Assembly (NCBI GenBank): GCA_023701125.1
Contig: JAMPXO010000017.1
Location: 1 to 58,497 of the forward strand
Reading direction: 5' to 3'
DNA length: 58,497 bases
Source: Vicinamibacteria bacterium
GTDB lineage: Bacteria; Acidobacteriota; Vicinamibacteria; Fen-336
Shown here: piece after piece, positions 1-9,203 of the stretch
Layout of the letters: every line of letters begins with the position of its first letter
Numbering within the stretch: the first letter of the stretch is position 1
Notes under the pieces: generated by a model
Told to the model about the DNA's origin: nothing
Databases searched by the model: none
Seen by the model: the letters and a program-made list of their open reading frames with translations, nothing else
Program-made: the position numbers and the translations under genes

Positions 1-1074
1 GCGGTCGCGCTCGATCCGCGCGACCGCGCGCGGCGCCTCGGCCACGGCGTGCTCGCCCTCGCCGGCTGCCTGCTCGTGCAGACCCTCGCGCGCTGGGCCT
101 ACTACGGCGAGCTGCTGCCCAACACCTACGCGCTCAAGGTCGAGGGCGGGGCGCTCCTGCCCCGTGTCAGCCACGGCCTGGCCGTGGCCTGGACCTTCTT
201 CGAGCGCATGGGGTTCGCCGCCCTGCTGCTGCCGTGGGTGGCCTGGCGCAGCGCCCGCGACCCGCGCCGGCGGTTGCCGGCGGCCGTGTTCCTGGCGCTG
301 CTCGCCTACAGCGTGTGGGTCGGCGGCGACGCCTGGGACTGGTGGGGCGGGGCCAACCGGTTCCTCAGCCCGGCCATGCCCGCGTTCTTCGTCCTCGTGG
401 CACTGGCCGCCGACGACCTGCGGCTGCTGGCGCCGCAGCACCTGCGCACCGCCGCAGCCGGCCTGGCCCTGCTGCTGCTGCCGTGCGCCCTGGTCGCGTT
501 CAACGACATCAACGCCGTGGCCCGCGACGTGTGGCTGCTGCGGATGCCGCCGCTGCACGTGGTCGACCACGCCAAGATGGTGCGCCGCGCGCGCACGCTG
601 CAGGCGATCGCCGGCCCGCGCGCCACCATCGCGGTCACCGCCGCGGGCACCACCCCGTACCACACGGACTTCACGTTCGTCGACCTGCTGGGCAAGAGCG
701 ACCGCCACGTCGCCCGCCAGCCGATGCACGACGGGTTCCAACGCCGGGCGGAGCCCGGCGCCGGTCCCCTGGGGGCTCCGTCGCAAACGGAACTCCTCCG
801 CCCCCAAACCCCCGGCGTGAAGTTCCACCCGGGCCACATGAAGTGGGACTACGCGCACTCGATCGGGGCGCTGCGCCCCGACGCGATCCTCGAGTCGTGG
901 CCGGACCAGGCGGCGATGTGGCCGTTCGTGCGCCACGACTTCGTCCAGGTCCGCCTCGGCGAGTTCGTGTGGCTGCTGCGGATCGGCTCGCCCCACCTCG
1001 ACTGGCGCAAGATCGCCCGCCTCAGCGGCCGCCCCGAGCTGGCCGCGCCCGCGACCGGTCCGGGCCCCGGCTAG
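1..1074 (+). CDS. GT-C-type membrane glycosyltransferase, C-terminal part (5' end outside window)
   Basis: The frame is open from base 1, so the gene starts upstream of the window and only the last 357 codons are seen. The visible protein has several hydrophobic spans, then a soluble C-terminal half. An LPNTY-K motif near the start, a VGGD...RFLSPAMP stretch after the next membrane spans, and a later FVDLLGKSD segment resemble the polyprenyl-phosphate-sugar transferases related to mycobacterial AftB. By family these move a sugar from a lipid carrier to a cell-envelope acceptor on the outer face of the membrane. The N-terminal catalytic loop is not in view, so the donor and acceptor cannot be named. 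A Pro/Gly-rich stretch at about residues 250-270 looks like an insertion. The TAG stop shares CTAG with the convergent peptidase gene. Confidence 0.6.
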   Translation, partial: AVALDPRDRARRLGHGVLALAGCLLVQTLARWAYYGELLPNTYALKVEGGALLPRVSHGLAVAWTFFERMGFAALLLPWVAWRSARDPRRRLPAAVFLALLAYSVWVGGDAWDWWGGANRFLSPAMPAFFVLVALAADDLRLLAPQHLRTAAAGLALLLLPCALVAFNDINAVARDVWLLRMPPLHVVDHAKMVRRARTLQAIAGPRATIAVTAAGTTPYHTDFTFVDLLGKSDRHVARQPMHDGFQRRAEPGAGPLGAPSQTELLRPQTPGVKFHPGHMKWDYAHSIGALRPDAILESWPDQAAMWPFVRHDFVQVRLGEFVWLLRIGSPHLDWRKIARLSGRPELAAPATGPGPG

Positions 1075-2018
1075 AGGTCCGCGAAGTCGTCCGTCGCCTG
1101 CACGAGCGCGCTGCGGATGCCCGGCTCCTTCATGCTGTGGCCGGCGTCCGGGACCATCTCCAGCTTCGCCTTCGGCCAGCGCTTGTGCAGCTCCCAGGCC
1201 GAGGCCGCCGGGCACACCACGTCGTAGCGGCCCTGCACGATCACGCCCGGCAGGTGGGCGATCTTCGGCACGTCGTCGAGCAGCTGGGTGTCGGTGCGGA
1301 AGAACGCGCCGTTGACGAAGTAATGGCACTCGATCCGCGCGAACGCGTCGGCGAACGCGTCGCCGCCGTAGCGCGCGATCAGGTCGACATCCGGGATCAG
1401 CTTGCTGGTGGTGCCTTCCCAGATCGACCACGCCTTCGCGGCCGCCGCGCGCACCGCCGGCTCGGGTGAGGTCAGCCGCCGGTAGTAGGCGCTCATCAGG
1501 TCGCCGCGCTCGACCTCGGGGATCGGCTTCAGGTACTCGTCCCAGGCGTCGGGATACAGCCACGACGCGCCCTCCTGGTAGAACCAGAGCAGCTCCCTGC
1601 GGCGCAGCAGGAAGATGCCGCGCAGCACCAGCTCCGTGCAGCGCTCGGGATGGGCCTGGGCGTAGGCCAGCGCCAGCGTGCTGCCCCACGAGCCGCCGAA
1701 CACCATCCACTTGTCGACGCCCAGGTGGTGACGCAGGCGCTCGATGTCGGCGACCAGGTCCCAGGTCGTGTTCTCGCTCAGCTCGGCGGCCGGCGTGCTC
1801 TTGCCGCTGCCACGCTGATCGAACAGCGCCACCCGATAGCGCTGCGGGTCGAAGTAGCGCCGGTAGTCGGGGTCGAGCCCGCCACCGGGGCCGCCGTGCA
1901 GGAACAGCGCGGGCTTGCCCTGCGGGTTACCGACCTGCTCGTAGTGGATCGTGTGCAGGTCCGACACCTTGAGGAAGCCGTCGTCGTAGGGCTCGATCGC
2001 GGGATACAGGTCGCGCAC
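1071..2018 (-). CDS. pip: Prolyl aminopeptidase (proline iminopeptidase)
   Basis: A 315-residue alpha/beta hydrolase of the length normal for proline iminopeptidase, family S33. It removes N-terminal proline from peptides in the cytoplasm; no signal peptide is seen. The oxyanion-hole motif HGGPGGG is at residues 41-47. The nucleophile elbow GGSWGS puts the catalytic Ser at 110, and Asp266 (GRYD) and His294 (DAGHS) complete the triad. The GTG start at 2018 is chosen because AAGGAG lies six bases upstream and the protein then begins MRDLYPAIEPY, as in the family. The long open frame upstream is a GC-rich shadow of the divergent peptidase gene. Convergent with the glycosyltransferase, sharing CTAG at 1071-1074. 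Confidence 0.93.
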   Translation of the reverse strand: MRDLYPAIEPYDDGFLKVSDLHTIHYEQVGNPQGKPALFLHGGPGGGLDPDYRRYFDPQRYRVALFDQRGSGKSTPAAELSENTTWDLVADIERLRHHLGVDKWMVFGGSWGSTLALAYAQAHPERCTELVLRGIFLLRRRELLWFYQEGASWLYPDAWDEYLKPIPEVERGDLMSAYYRRLTSPEPAVRAAAAKAWSIWEGTTSKLIPDVDLIARYGGDAFADAFARIECHYFVNGAFFRTDTQLLDDVPKIAHLPGVIVQGRYDVVCPAASAWELHKRWPKAKLEMVPDAGHSMKEPGIRSALVQATDDFADL

Positions 2019-2156
2019 GGGGGTCTCCTTGCTCCTTGGTCGTTCCGACTCTACCTCCGAACTCGTTCTCCGGCTTGCAGTTCGGCAGCCCGGCCCGCTT
2101 TTGTGCGAAACATTGCGGACGCCGACACGTATCCTCCTCACGGAGGGTTCAATTTC

Positions 2157-4823
<2,667 letters not shown>

Positions 4824-4836
4824 GAACCGAACGACG

Positions 4837-4867
4837 GCTCCCCCCGGGGCCAGGCCCCGGGGGGAGC
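4837..4867. terminator. Bidirectional intrinsic terminator-like hairpin
   Basis: A perfect 15-base inverted repeat (left arm 4837-4851, right arm 4853-4867) around a single central A at 4852. The arms begin GCTCCCCCC and end GGGGGGAGC, so the fold would be very stable even after opening a few central pairs for the loop. It sits between the convergent ends of the S9 peptidase (4823) and the RGG-repeat protein (4878). No T-run follows, which is common for terminators in such GC-rich genomes. Confidence 0.75.
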
Positions 4868-4877
4868 GGACGGGTCG

Positions 4878-5462
4878 TTACCAGCCGAACCGGATGCCCA
4901 CGCTCACGCGCGGACGCGGGGCCGGGTAATACGGGACGCCGGGGCGGTAGCCGTAGGCATACGCGCCGTAGGCGTACGGGTCGTCGTAGTACGCGTCGTA
5001 GTACGGGTCGTAGTTGTAGTAGACGCCGACGACGGGGGCGCCGTAGTAGCGGCCGCCGCGGTAGTAGCGAGCGCCGTGGTTGTAGGCGCCACCCCGGTAG
5101 TACGAGCCACCCCGGTAGTAGGAGCCTCCGCGAGAGTAGTAGGAGCCGCCACCGCGGTAGTAGGAGCCGCCGCGGTTGTACGAGCTGCCGCCGCGGTTGT
5201 AGGAGCCGCCGGAGCGCCCGTACGAACGCCCGCGGTCGTACGAACTCCCGCGGTTGTTGTACGAGCGATCCTGGCCGCGCGATCCGCCGCGGTTGTAGGA
5301 GTCGCCACGGTGGCCACCCGAGCCCCGGGACTGGCTGTAGCTGGAGCCGCCGCCACGCCCCCCGTCGTTACGGTCGCCACCGCCGCCGCGCTGGGCGACA
5401 GCGGGCAGCGCCAGCGCGCCGAGCGCGAGCGTCAGTGCTGCGGTACGCAAGCCGATCAACAT
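4878..5462 (-). CDS. Secreted Gly/Tyr/Arg-rich repeat protein (RGGSYY repeats)
   Basis: A 194-residue protein with a signal peptide (about residues 1-23, ending PAVAQ) and a mature part that is almost all Gly, Tyr, Ser and Arg. From about residue 85 the unit RGGSYY or RGGSYN repeats roughly every six residues, followed by a Tyr/Asp/Ala-rich stretch (about 145-175). The last ten residues, RVSVGIRFGW, look like an outer-membrane beta-strand ending in an aromatic residue. No enzyme motif is present. It may be a surface, matrix or RNA/polysaccharide-binding protein; the function is unknown. The ATG at 5462 has a GAGG ribosome site eight bases upstream that lies partly inside a predicted hairpin. 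The opposite-strand open frames here are repeat shadows. Confidence 0.7.
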   Translation of the reverse strand: MLIGLRTAALTLALGALALPAVAQRGGGGDRNDGGRGGGSSYSQSRGSGGHRGDSYNRGGSRGQDRSYNNRGSSYDRGRSYGRSGGSYNRGGSSYNRGGSYYRGGGSYYSRGGSYYRGGSYYRGGAYNHGARYYRGGRYYGAPVVGVYYNYDPYYDAYYDDPYAYGAYAYGYRPGVPYYPAPRPRVSVGIRFGW

Positions 5463-5470
5463 GGGGACAC

Positions 5471-5499
5471 CTCTACCCGAAACCTGCGAGAGGGTAGAG
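5471..5499 (-). promoter_or_regulatory. 5'-leader hairpin partly masking the ribosome binding site of the RGG-repeat gene
   Basis: On the minus strand the leader reads CTCTACCC, a 13-base loop, then GGGTAGAG, giving a perfect 8-bp stem (5492-5499 with 5471-5478). The ribosome site GAGG occupies 5473-5470, so three of its four bases are in the stem. The start codon is seven bases further on. This could lower translation until the stem opens (by temperature, a protein or another RNA); that role is inference. Confidence 0.4.
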
Positions 5500-5549
5500 C
5501 AGGCTCCGTGCCACCAGGCCGCCCACGTGCAATCAACGAGTTGCAGGCG

Positions 5550-6521
5550 TCACTGCGACCGTCTGTCGCCTGTGGGAGACGCCCCGCTGTCCTCGGGTCG
5601 AGCCTGGCCGGCGCGCACGGGCCCGGCCTCGGCGGGCGCGGGAGGCCTCCGGGAGCCGTAGTGGTGAGCGTAGCTCCACGTCAGCTCGGCGCCGAAGAAG
5701 AAGATCAGCGACGAGTAGTAGACCCAGAGCAGGAGCAGGACGACGGACCCGGCCGCGCCATAGGCGGAGGCCACGCCGGTCGTGCCGAGATAGGCGCCGA
5801 TCCCGAACTTGCCGGCCGTGAACAGGACTGAGGTCACCACGGCGCCGAGCCAGACGTCGCTCCACGACAGGCGGATGTCGGGCAGCACCTTGAAGATCAG
5901 CGCGAACAGCGTGGCCAGCACCGCGAAGGACAGGACCAGGTCGAGCCGGCGCAACACGGCGTCGAGGCCGGAGACGCGAGGGCCCAGGGAGGCGGCCAGC
6001 ACGGTGGTCAGGGTGCTGACGAACAGCGAGACGATCAGCAGCAGGCCCGTGGCCATGACGATGTTGAAGGCCAGCAGGCGTCCCTTCAGGAGCCCGCGCA
6101 ACAGCCCGCCGGCCGCCGGCACCCTCCAGATCAGGTTGAGCGCGTCGCGGAGCTCCACGAACACGCCGGTGGCCCCGAACAGCAGCACGAGCAGGCCGAG
6201 GCCGGCCGCCAACAGGCCCTCGCTCGGCTTCGAGGCGGTCTGCAGCATCTCCGCGAAGACGCGGCTGCCGTCCGCGCCGAGCAGCTCCGCGAGCTGGCGC
6301 AGTACACCTTCTTCGGCGAGCGATCGGCCGAAGATGCGGCCGGCCAGCCAGAGCGCGATCACCAGGATCGGTGGCATGGCGAGCAGCGCGTAGAAGGACA
6401 GCGCCGCGCCGAGGCGCAGGGCATTGTCCTGGTCCCAGCCGCGGCCCGCGTCGCGCACCACGGTCCAGGCGCCGTGGAGGCCACGGCCGAGTCGCGGGCA
6501 CCGGCTGGCGAGCCACTCCAT
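5550..6521 (-). CDS. YihY/BrkB-family inner-membrane protein
   Basis: A 323-residue integral membrane protein of the YihY/virulence-factor BrkB family (once wrongly called RNase BN). The N-terminal part shows the family pattern of a charged segment followed by LRLGAALSFYALLAMPP, then about six membrane spans and a charged C-terminal tail of about 40 residues. The family's transport substrate is not settled, so none is assigned. The ATG at 6521 has CGGAG six bases upstream and follows the transporter gene by only ten bases, so the two are probably one transcript. Confidence 0.88.
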   Translation of the reverse strand: MEWLASRCPRLGRGLHGAWTVVRDAGRGWDQDNALRLGAALSFYALLAMPPILVIALWLAGRIFGRSLAEEGVLRQLAELLGADGSRVFAEMLQTASKPSEGLLAAGLGLLVLLFGATGVFVELRDALNLIWRVPAAGGLLRGLLKGRLLAFNIVMATGLLLIVSLFVSTLTTVLAASLGPRVSGLDAVLRRLDLVLSFAVLATLFALIFKVLPDIRLSWSDVWLGAVVTSVLFTAGKFGIGAYLGTTGVASAYGAAGSVVLLLLWVYYSSLIFFFGAELTWSYAHHYGSRRPPAPAEAGPVRAGQARPEDSGASPTGDRRSQ

Positions 6522-6531
6522 TGGGACTCCG

Positions 6532-7788
6532 TCAGTCCGCGCCCGGCCCCTTCCCGGGAGTTTCCGGCGCGACCGTCGCGGCCGGGACCTCGGGCAGCTG
6601 GCTCTCTTCCTTGCGGCGGTCGTCCGACATCGCGACGGCGATCGCGGCCGCCTGCGCGACGGGCACGCCCTCGCTGCGGCGCTCGTACTCTTCTTCCGCG
6701 CGTTCGTCCCCGACCCGGGTCTCGACGTCGGCGACCAGCTCCTGCTCGCCCGGCAACTCCACCCGCAGCTCTTCCACCAGCATGCGCAGCGTCGCGGCGA
6801 CCGGCAGCGCCAGTAGCGCGCCGGGGATGCCCATCAGCGTCGCACCCGCGAGCAGCGAGATCAGCACGACCGACGAAGGCAGGCGCAGCGCCTGGCCGTA
6901 GATGCGCGGCACCAGCACCCGGCTCTCGAACTGCTCGTAGAACAGCATCGTCACCAGCACGACGGCCACGACGACCGGTCCGCTGGGCAACGCCGCCAGC
7001 ACCATCGGCCCGATCGAGAGCAGGGCGCCGATGTAGGGCAGGACGTCCGCCGCCGCCGCGAACAGCGCCAGGGGCATCGCGTTGGGCACCCCGCAGGCCA
7101 CCAGCAGCACGAACGCGAAGGCCCCGATCAACAGGCAGGTGACGAGCTGGCCGCGGATGTAGGCGCCGACGATCGGCTCCAGGTTCATCATCACGCGGGC
7201 CAGGCGGATGTGGTGTGAACGAGGGACCGCGGAGAACAGCGCGGCGCGCAGCCGGTCGCGGTCGATCATCATGTAGATGGCCAGGAACAGGGCGCTGACA
7301 CCGTACGCGGCCACCTCGAACAGCCGCACCGAGAAGGCCAGTGCGGAGTTGCGCAGGGCGTTGGTCGCGGCGTCGTACTCGAAGCCCCGCAGCCAGGCGG
7401 CGAGTGGCGCCGTCAGGTTCGAGCGAGCGAGTTGGTCGGCGACCCGGAAGCGGAAGATCGGCATCTGGTCGACCAGGGCCGAGGCCTGGGTCACCAGTGT
7501 CGGTACCGTCAGCACCAGGGCGAGCGCCACGCCGACGGCCAGGGTCGTGAACACGATCGCGATGCCCAGGCCCCGCTTCACACCGCGCTCCTCCAGCCAG
7601 GTCACGGACGGGCTGACGGTGCCGACGACGAGCAGCGCCACGACCAGCACCAGCAGCACCGGCCACAGCCGGATCAGCAGCCACAGTCCGGCGGCGAAGA
7701 GCACGGCCTGCAGCATCGTGACGAACGAGAACTCGAAGCGCACGACCCGCGGCTTCACGTCGGCGGCGACCGCCCCCCTTGGTTCCAA
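6532..7788 (-). CDS. AI-2E family (PerM-type) transporter
   Basis: A 418-residue protein with the family arrangement: two N-terminal membrane spans, a soluble amphipathic stretch (about residues 85-165), then five or six spans. Towards the end the family-typical PRIYGQALRLPSSVVLISLLAG region is recognisable. A hydrophilic tail of about 85 residues rich in Glu and Arg follows the last span and is longer than usual. Some family members export the AI-2 signal and others are Na+/H+ antiporters, so the substrate here is open. The start is uncertain: TTG at 7788 is given, but the GTG at the VKPRVVRFEF segment 11 codons later is possible. First gene of a pair with the YihY protein. Confidence 0.85.
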   Translation of the reverse strand: MEPRGAVAADVKPRVVRFEFSFVTMLQAVLFAAGLWLLIRLWPVLLVLVVALLVVGTVSPSVTWLEERGVKRGLGIAIVFTTLAVGVALALVLTVPTLVTQASALVDQMPIFRFRVADQLARSNLTAPLAAWLRGFEYDAATNALRNSALAFSVRLFEVAAYGVSALFLAIYMMIDRDRLRAALFSAVPRSHHIRLARVMMNLEPIVGAYIRGQLVTCLLIGAFAFVLLVACGVPNAMPLALFAAAADVLPYIGALLSIGPMVLAALPSGPVVVAVVLVTMLFYEQFESRVLVPRIYGQALRLPSSVVLISLLAGATLMGIPGALLALPVAATLRMLVEELRVELPGEQELVADVETRVGDERAEEEYERRSEGVPVAQAAAIAVAMSDDRRKEESQLPEVPAATVAPETPGKGPGAD

Positions 7789-7961
7789 GCCGCTCTCTTT
7801 CTTCCGGCCGTCTGCGCCCGCCAGCGACCGCGGTTTGTAGAAACGAGAGCGCGATCGCGAACTGCGGGCACGGCAGTCGTGACCCAGTCACACCGTCACC
7901 CGCCTAGAGAGCAAGGCGCGGGCCACCGGCTCCCCCGCCAGGAAGGGGCGGTCGGCTTCGG

Positions 7962-8348
7962 CTAGACCTTGCGCACGGGCCCGCCATAGCGAGCGAGCCG
8001 CGCGTCGGCGGTGAGCAGGGTGATGCCCTCGCAGAGGGCCTGCGCCAGCAGGATGCGGTCGAAAGGGTCCTTGTGGAGGGCGGGCAGGGTGTCGATGTTC
8101 ACGGCGTGCTCGCTCGTCACGGCCAACTCCGTGTAGCCGTTGTCGAGCAGGCCCCGGCGCAGCAGCCGCGGCTCGACGCGGAAATCGTCCCGCCCCAGGC
8201 CGCTCTTGATGGCGATCTCCCAGAGGCTCGCGGCGCTGAACAGGAGGTCGTGGCCCGGGTCGTTCAGCAGCTTGCGCGCGGAGGCGGGGAGACGGTCGGG
8301 CTGGCCCGCGGCCCACAGGAGGACCTGAGTGTCGAGCAGCAGCTTCAC
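7962..8348 (-). CDS. vapC: VapC-family PIN-domain toxin
   Basis: A 128-residue PIN-domain ribonuclease. The acidic metal-binding residues are visible: Asp6 (LLLDTQVLLW), Glu44 (SLWEIAIK), Asp94/Asp97 (KDPFDRILLAQA) and the late TADARL Asp. The LLLDTQVLLW...EIAIK pattern is typical of the PIN subgroup paired with Phd-type antitoxins. By family it cleaves RNA, often initiator tRNA or rRNA loops, when freed from its antitoxin. The GTG start at 8348 overlaps the antitoxin stop as GTGA, so translation is probably coupled. Confidence 0.92.
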   Translation of the reverse strand: MKLLLDTQVLLWAAGQPDRLPASARKLLNDPGHDLLFSAASLWEIAIKSGLGRDDFRVEPRLLRRGLLDNGYTELAVTSEHAVNIDTLPALHKDPFDRILLAQALCEGITLLTADARLARYGGPVRKV

Positions 8349-8584
8349 GCGCCGCCCCCGAACAGGGCCTCGATCTCCTCCTCGCCCATCCGGTCGAAAT
8401 CCCGGGGCACCGAGATCTCTCCTTTCAGGAAGCCCAGGCGCTTCCGCGCTCGCGGGGCGTCGAGGGCCGCGACCTTCACCAGCGGCTTGCCCGCCCGCGC
8501 GATCACGACCGGCTCGCCTTTCGCGGCCCGGTCGACCAGCTTCGAGAACTGGGTCTTGGCTTCGTGGATGTTGACGGTGACCAT
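8345..8584 (-). CDS. Phd/YefM-family antitoxin
   Basis: A 79-residue antitoxin. The N-terminal two-thirds (MVTVNIHEAKTQFSKLVDRA, then GEPVVIARAGKPLVKV) is a clear Phd/YefM DNA-binding fold; the C-terminal tail, which should wrap the toxin, ends EEEIEALFGGGA. It neutralises the PIN toxin encoded directly downstream and by family represses its own promoter. The ATG at 8584 follows GGAGG. An imperfect palindrome just upstream is a likely operator. Confidence 0.92.
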   Translation of the reverse strand: MVTVNIHEAKTQFSKLVDRAAKGEPVVIARAGKPLVKVAALDAPRARKRLGFLKGEISVPRDFDRMGEEEIEALFGGGA

Positions 8585-8610
8585 GGCGCCTCCAGGAACT
8601 CGTCGCGATG

Positions 8611-8633
8611 GACTAGATCCAGTGGACTAAGTC
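8611..8633. promoter_or_regulatory. Probable operator of the Phd/VapC operon
   Basis: A palindrome of the form GACT-N3-TCCA-N-TGGA-N3-AGTC, centred at 8622, with eight of eleven base pairs matching. It lies 27-49 bases upstream of the antitoxin ATG, where Phd-type repressors bind. A direct repeat TGGACTA (8609-8615 and 8623-8629) overlaps it. The site also includes one of the few AT-containing stretches nearby. Confidence 0.5.
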
Positions 8634-8667
8634 TACAGCCATGGGGCGCCGCGCGCGCGGGGAGCCG

Positions 8668-9171
8668 TCAGCTCCAGAGGTCGCGGCGGGCCGCGCAGAA
8701 CAGGGCGAGGGCCGCGACCAGACCCAGCAGGACGGGCTGGACGAAGACCGCGATCCACGAACCCACGATCGTGTCGGGGGCGTAGGGCCGGCCCGGCAGG
8801 TCAGGCAACACGATCAGCGGGAACGGGTCGCCGATCTGCAGCGACTCCTGGGGCCCGGTCAGGTGATGCGGCGCGTCGGGCAGGTAGTCCCGCCCGCCGA
8901 ACGTGTACCTCACGCGGGCGAAGCGCCAGTACTCCCAGCGCGTGCGATCCTCGCCGCCGCTGGTCAGCGTCGGCCGCCGCTTCTCGATGTCGATGCGGAC
9001 GATGGTGCCGACGACGCGCTGGCCGTCCTGCTCGAGCCGCGACAGCCGCCCCTGCTCGACGACGCTGTCCTTCGCCGACAGCCACGCGAGCCCGAGCAGC
9101 GCCGGCGCCAGCAGGCCGACGAAGACCCGCGCGACGAGGATCAACGCCGCCCGCAACCGCGCCTGGAACAT
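8668..9171 (-). CDS. DUF3592-like membrane protein
   Basis: A 167-residue protein with one membrane span near each end (about residues 8-30 and 138-160) and a beta-rich extracytoplasmic middle. The middle has the DUF3592 pattern: GTIVRIDIE, then an aromatic WRFARVRYTFGGRDY, and QIGDPFPLIVLPDLPGRPY. The family has no known biochemical function. It stands alone on its strand between the toxin-antitoxin pair and the permease gene. Confidence 0.6.
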   Translation of the reverse strand: MFQARLRAALILVARVFVGLLAPALLGLAWLSAKDSVVEQGRLSRLEQDGQRVVGTIVRIDIEKRRPTLTSGGEDRTRWEYWRFARVRYTFGGRDYLPDAPHHLTGPQESLQIGDPFPLIVLPDLPGRPYAPDTIVGSWIAVFVQPVLLGLVAALALFCAARRDLWS

Positions 9172-9203
9172 GCGGGCGCAAGCCTACCGCGAAGGCGGCC
9201 GGT

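Noticed and set aside
5085-5240. Regular short DNA repeats that could suggest a CRISPR array
   Set aside because: The period is about 18 bases, there are no unique spacers, and the repeats code for RGGSYY units.
4904-5831. Open frames on both strands over the RGG-repeat gene (Thr/Ala-rich, Val/Ala-rich)
   Set aside because: They are repeat shadows of the RGGSYY codons; only the frame with a signal peptide and ribosome site is kept.
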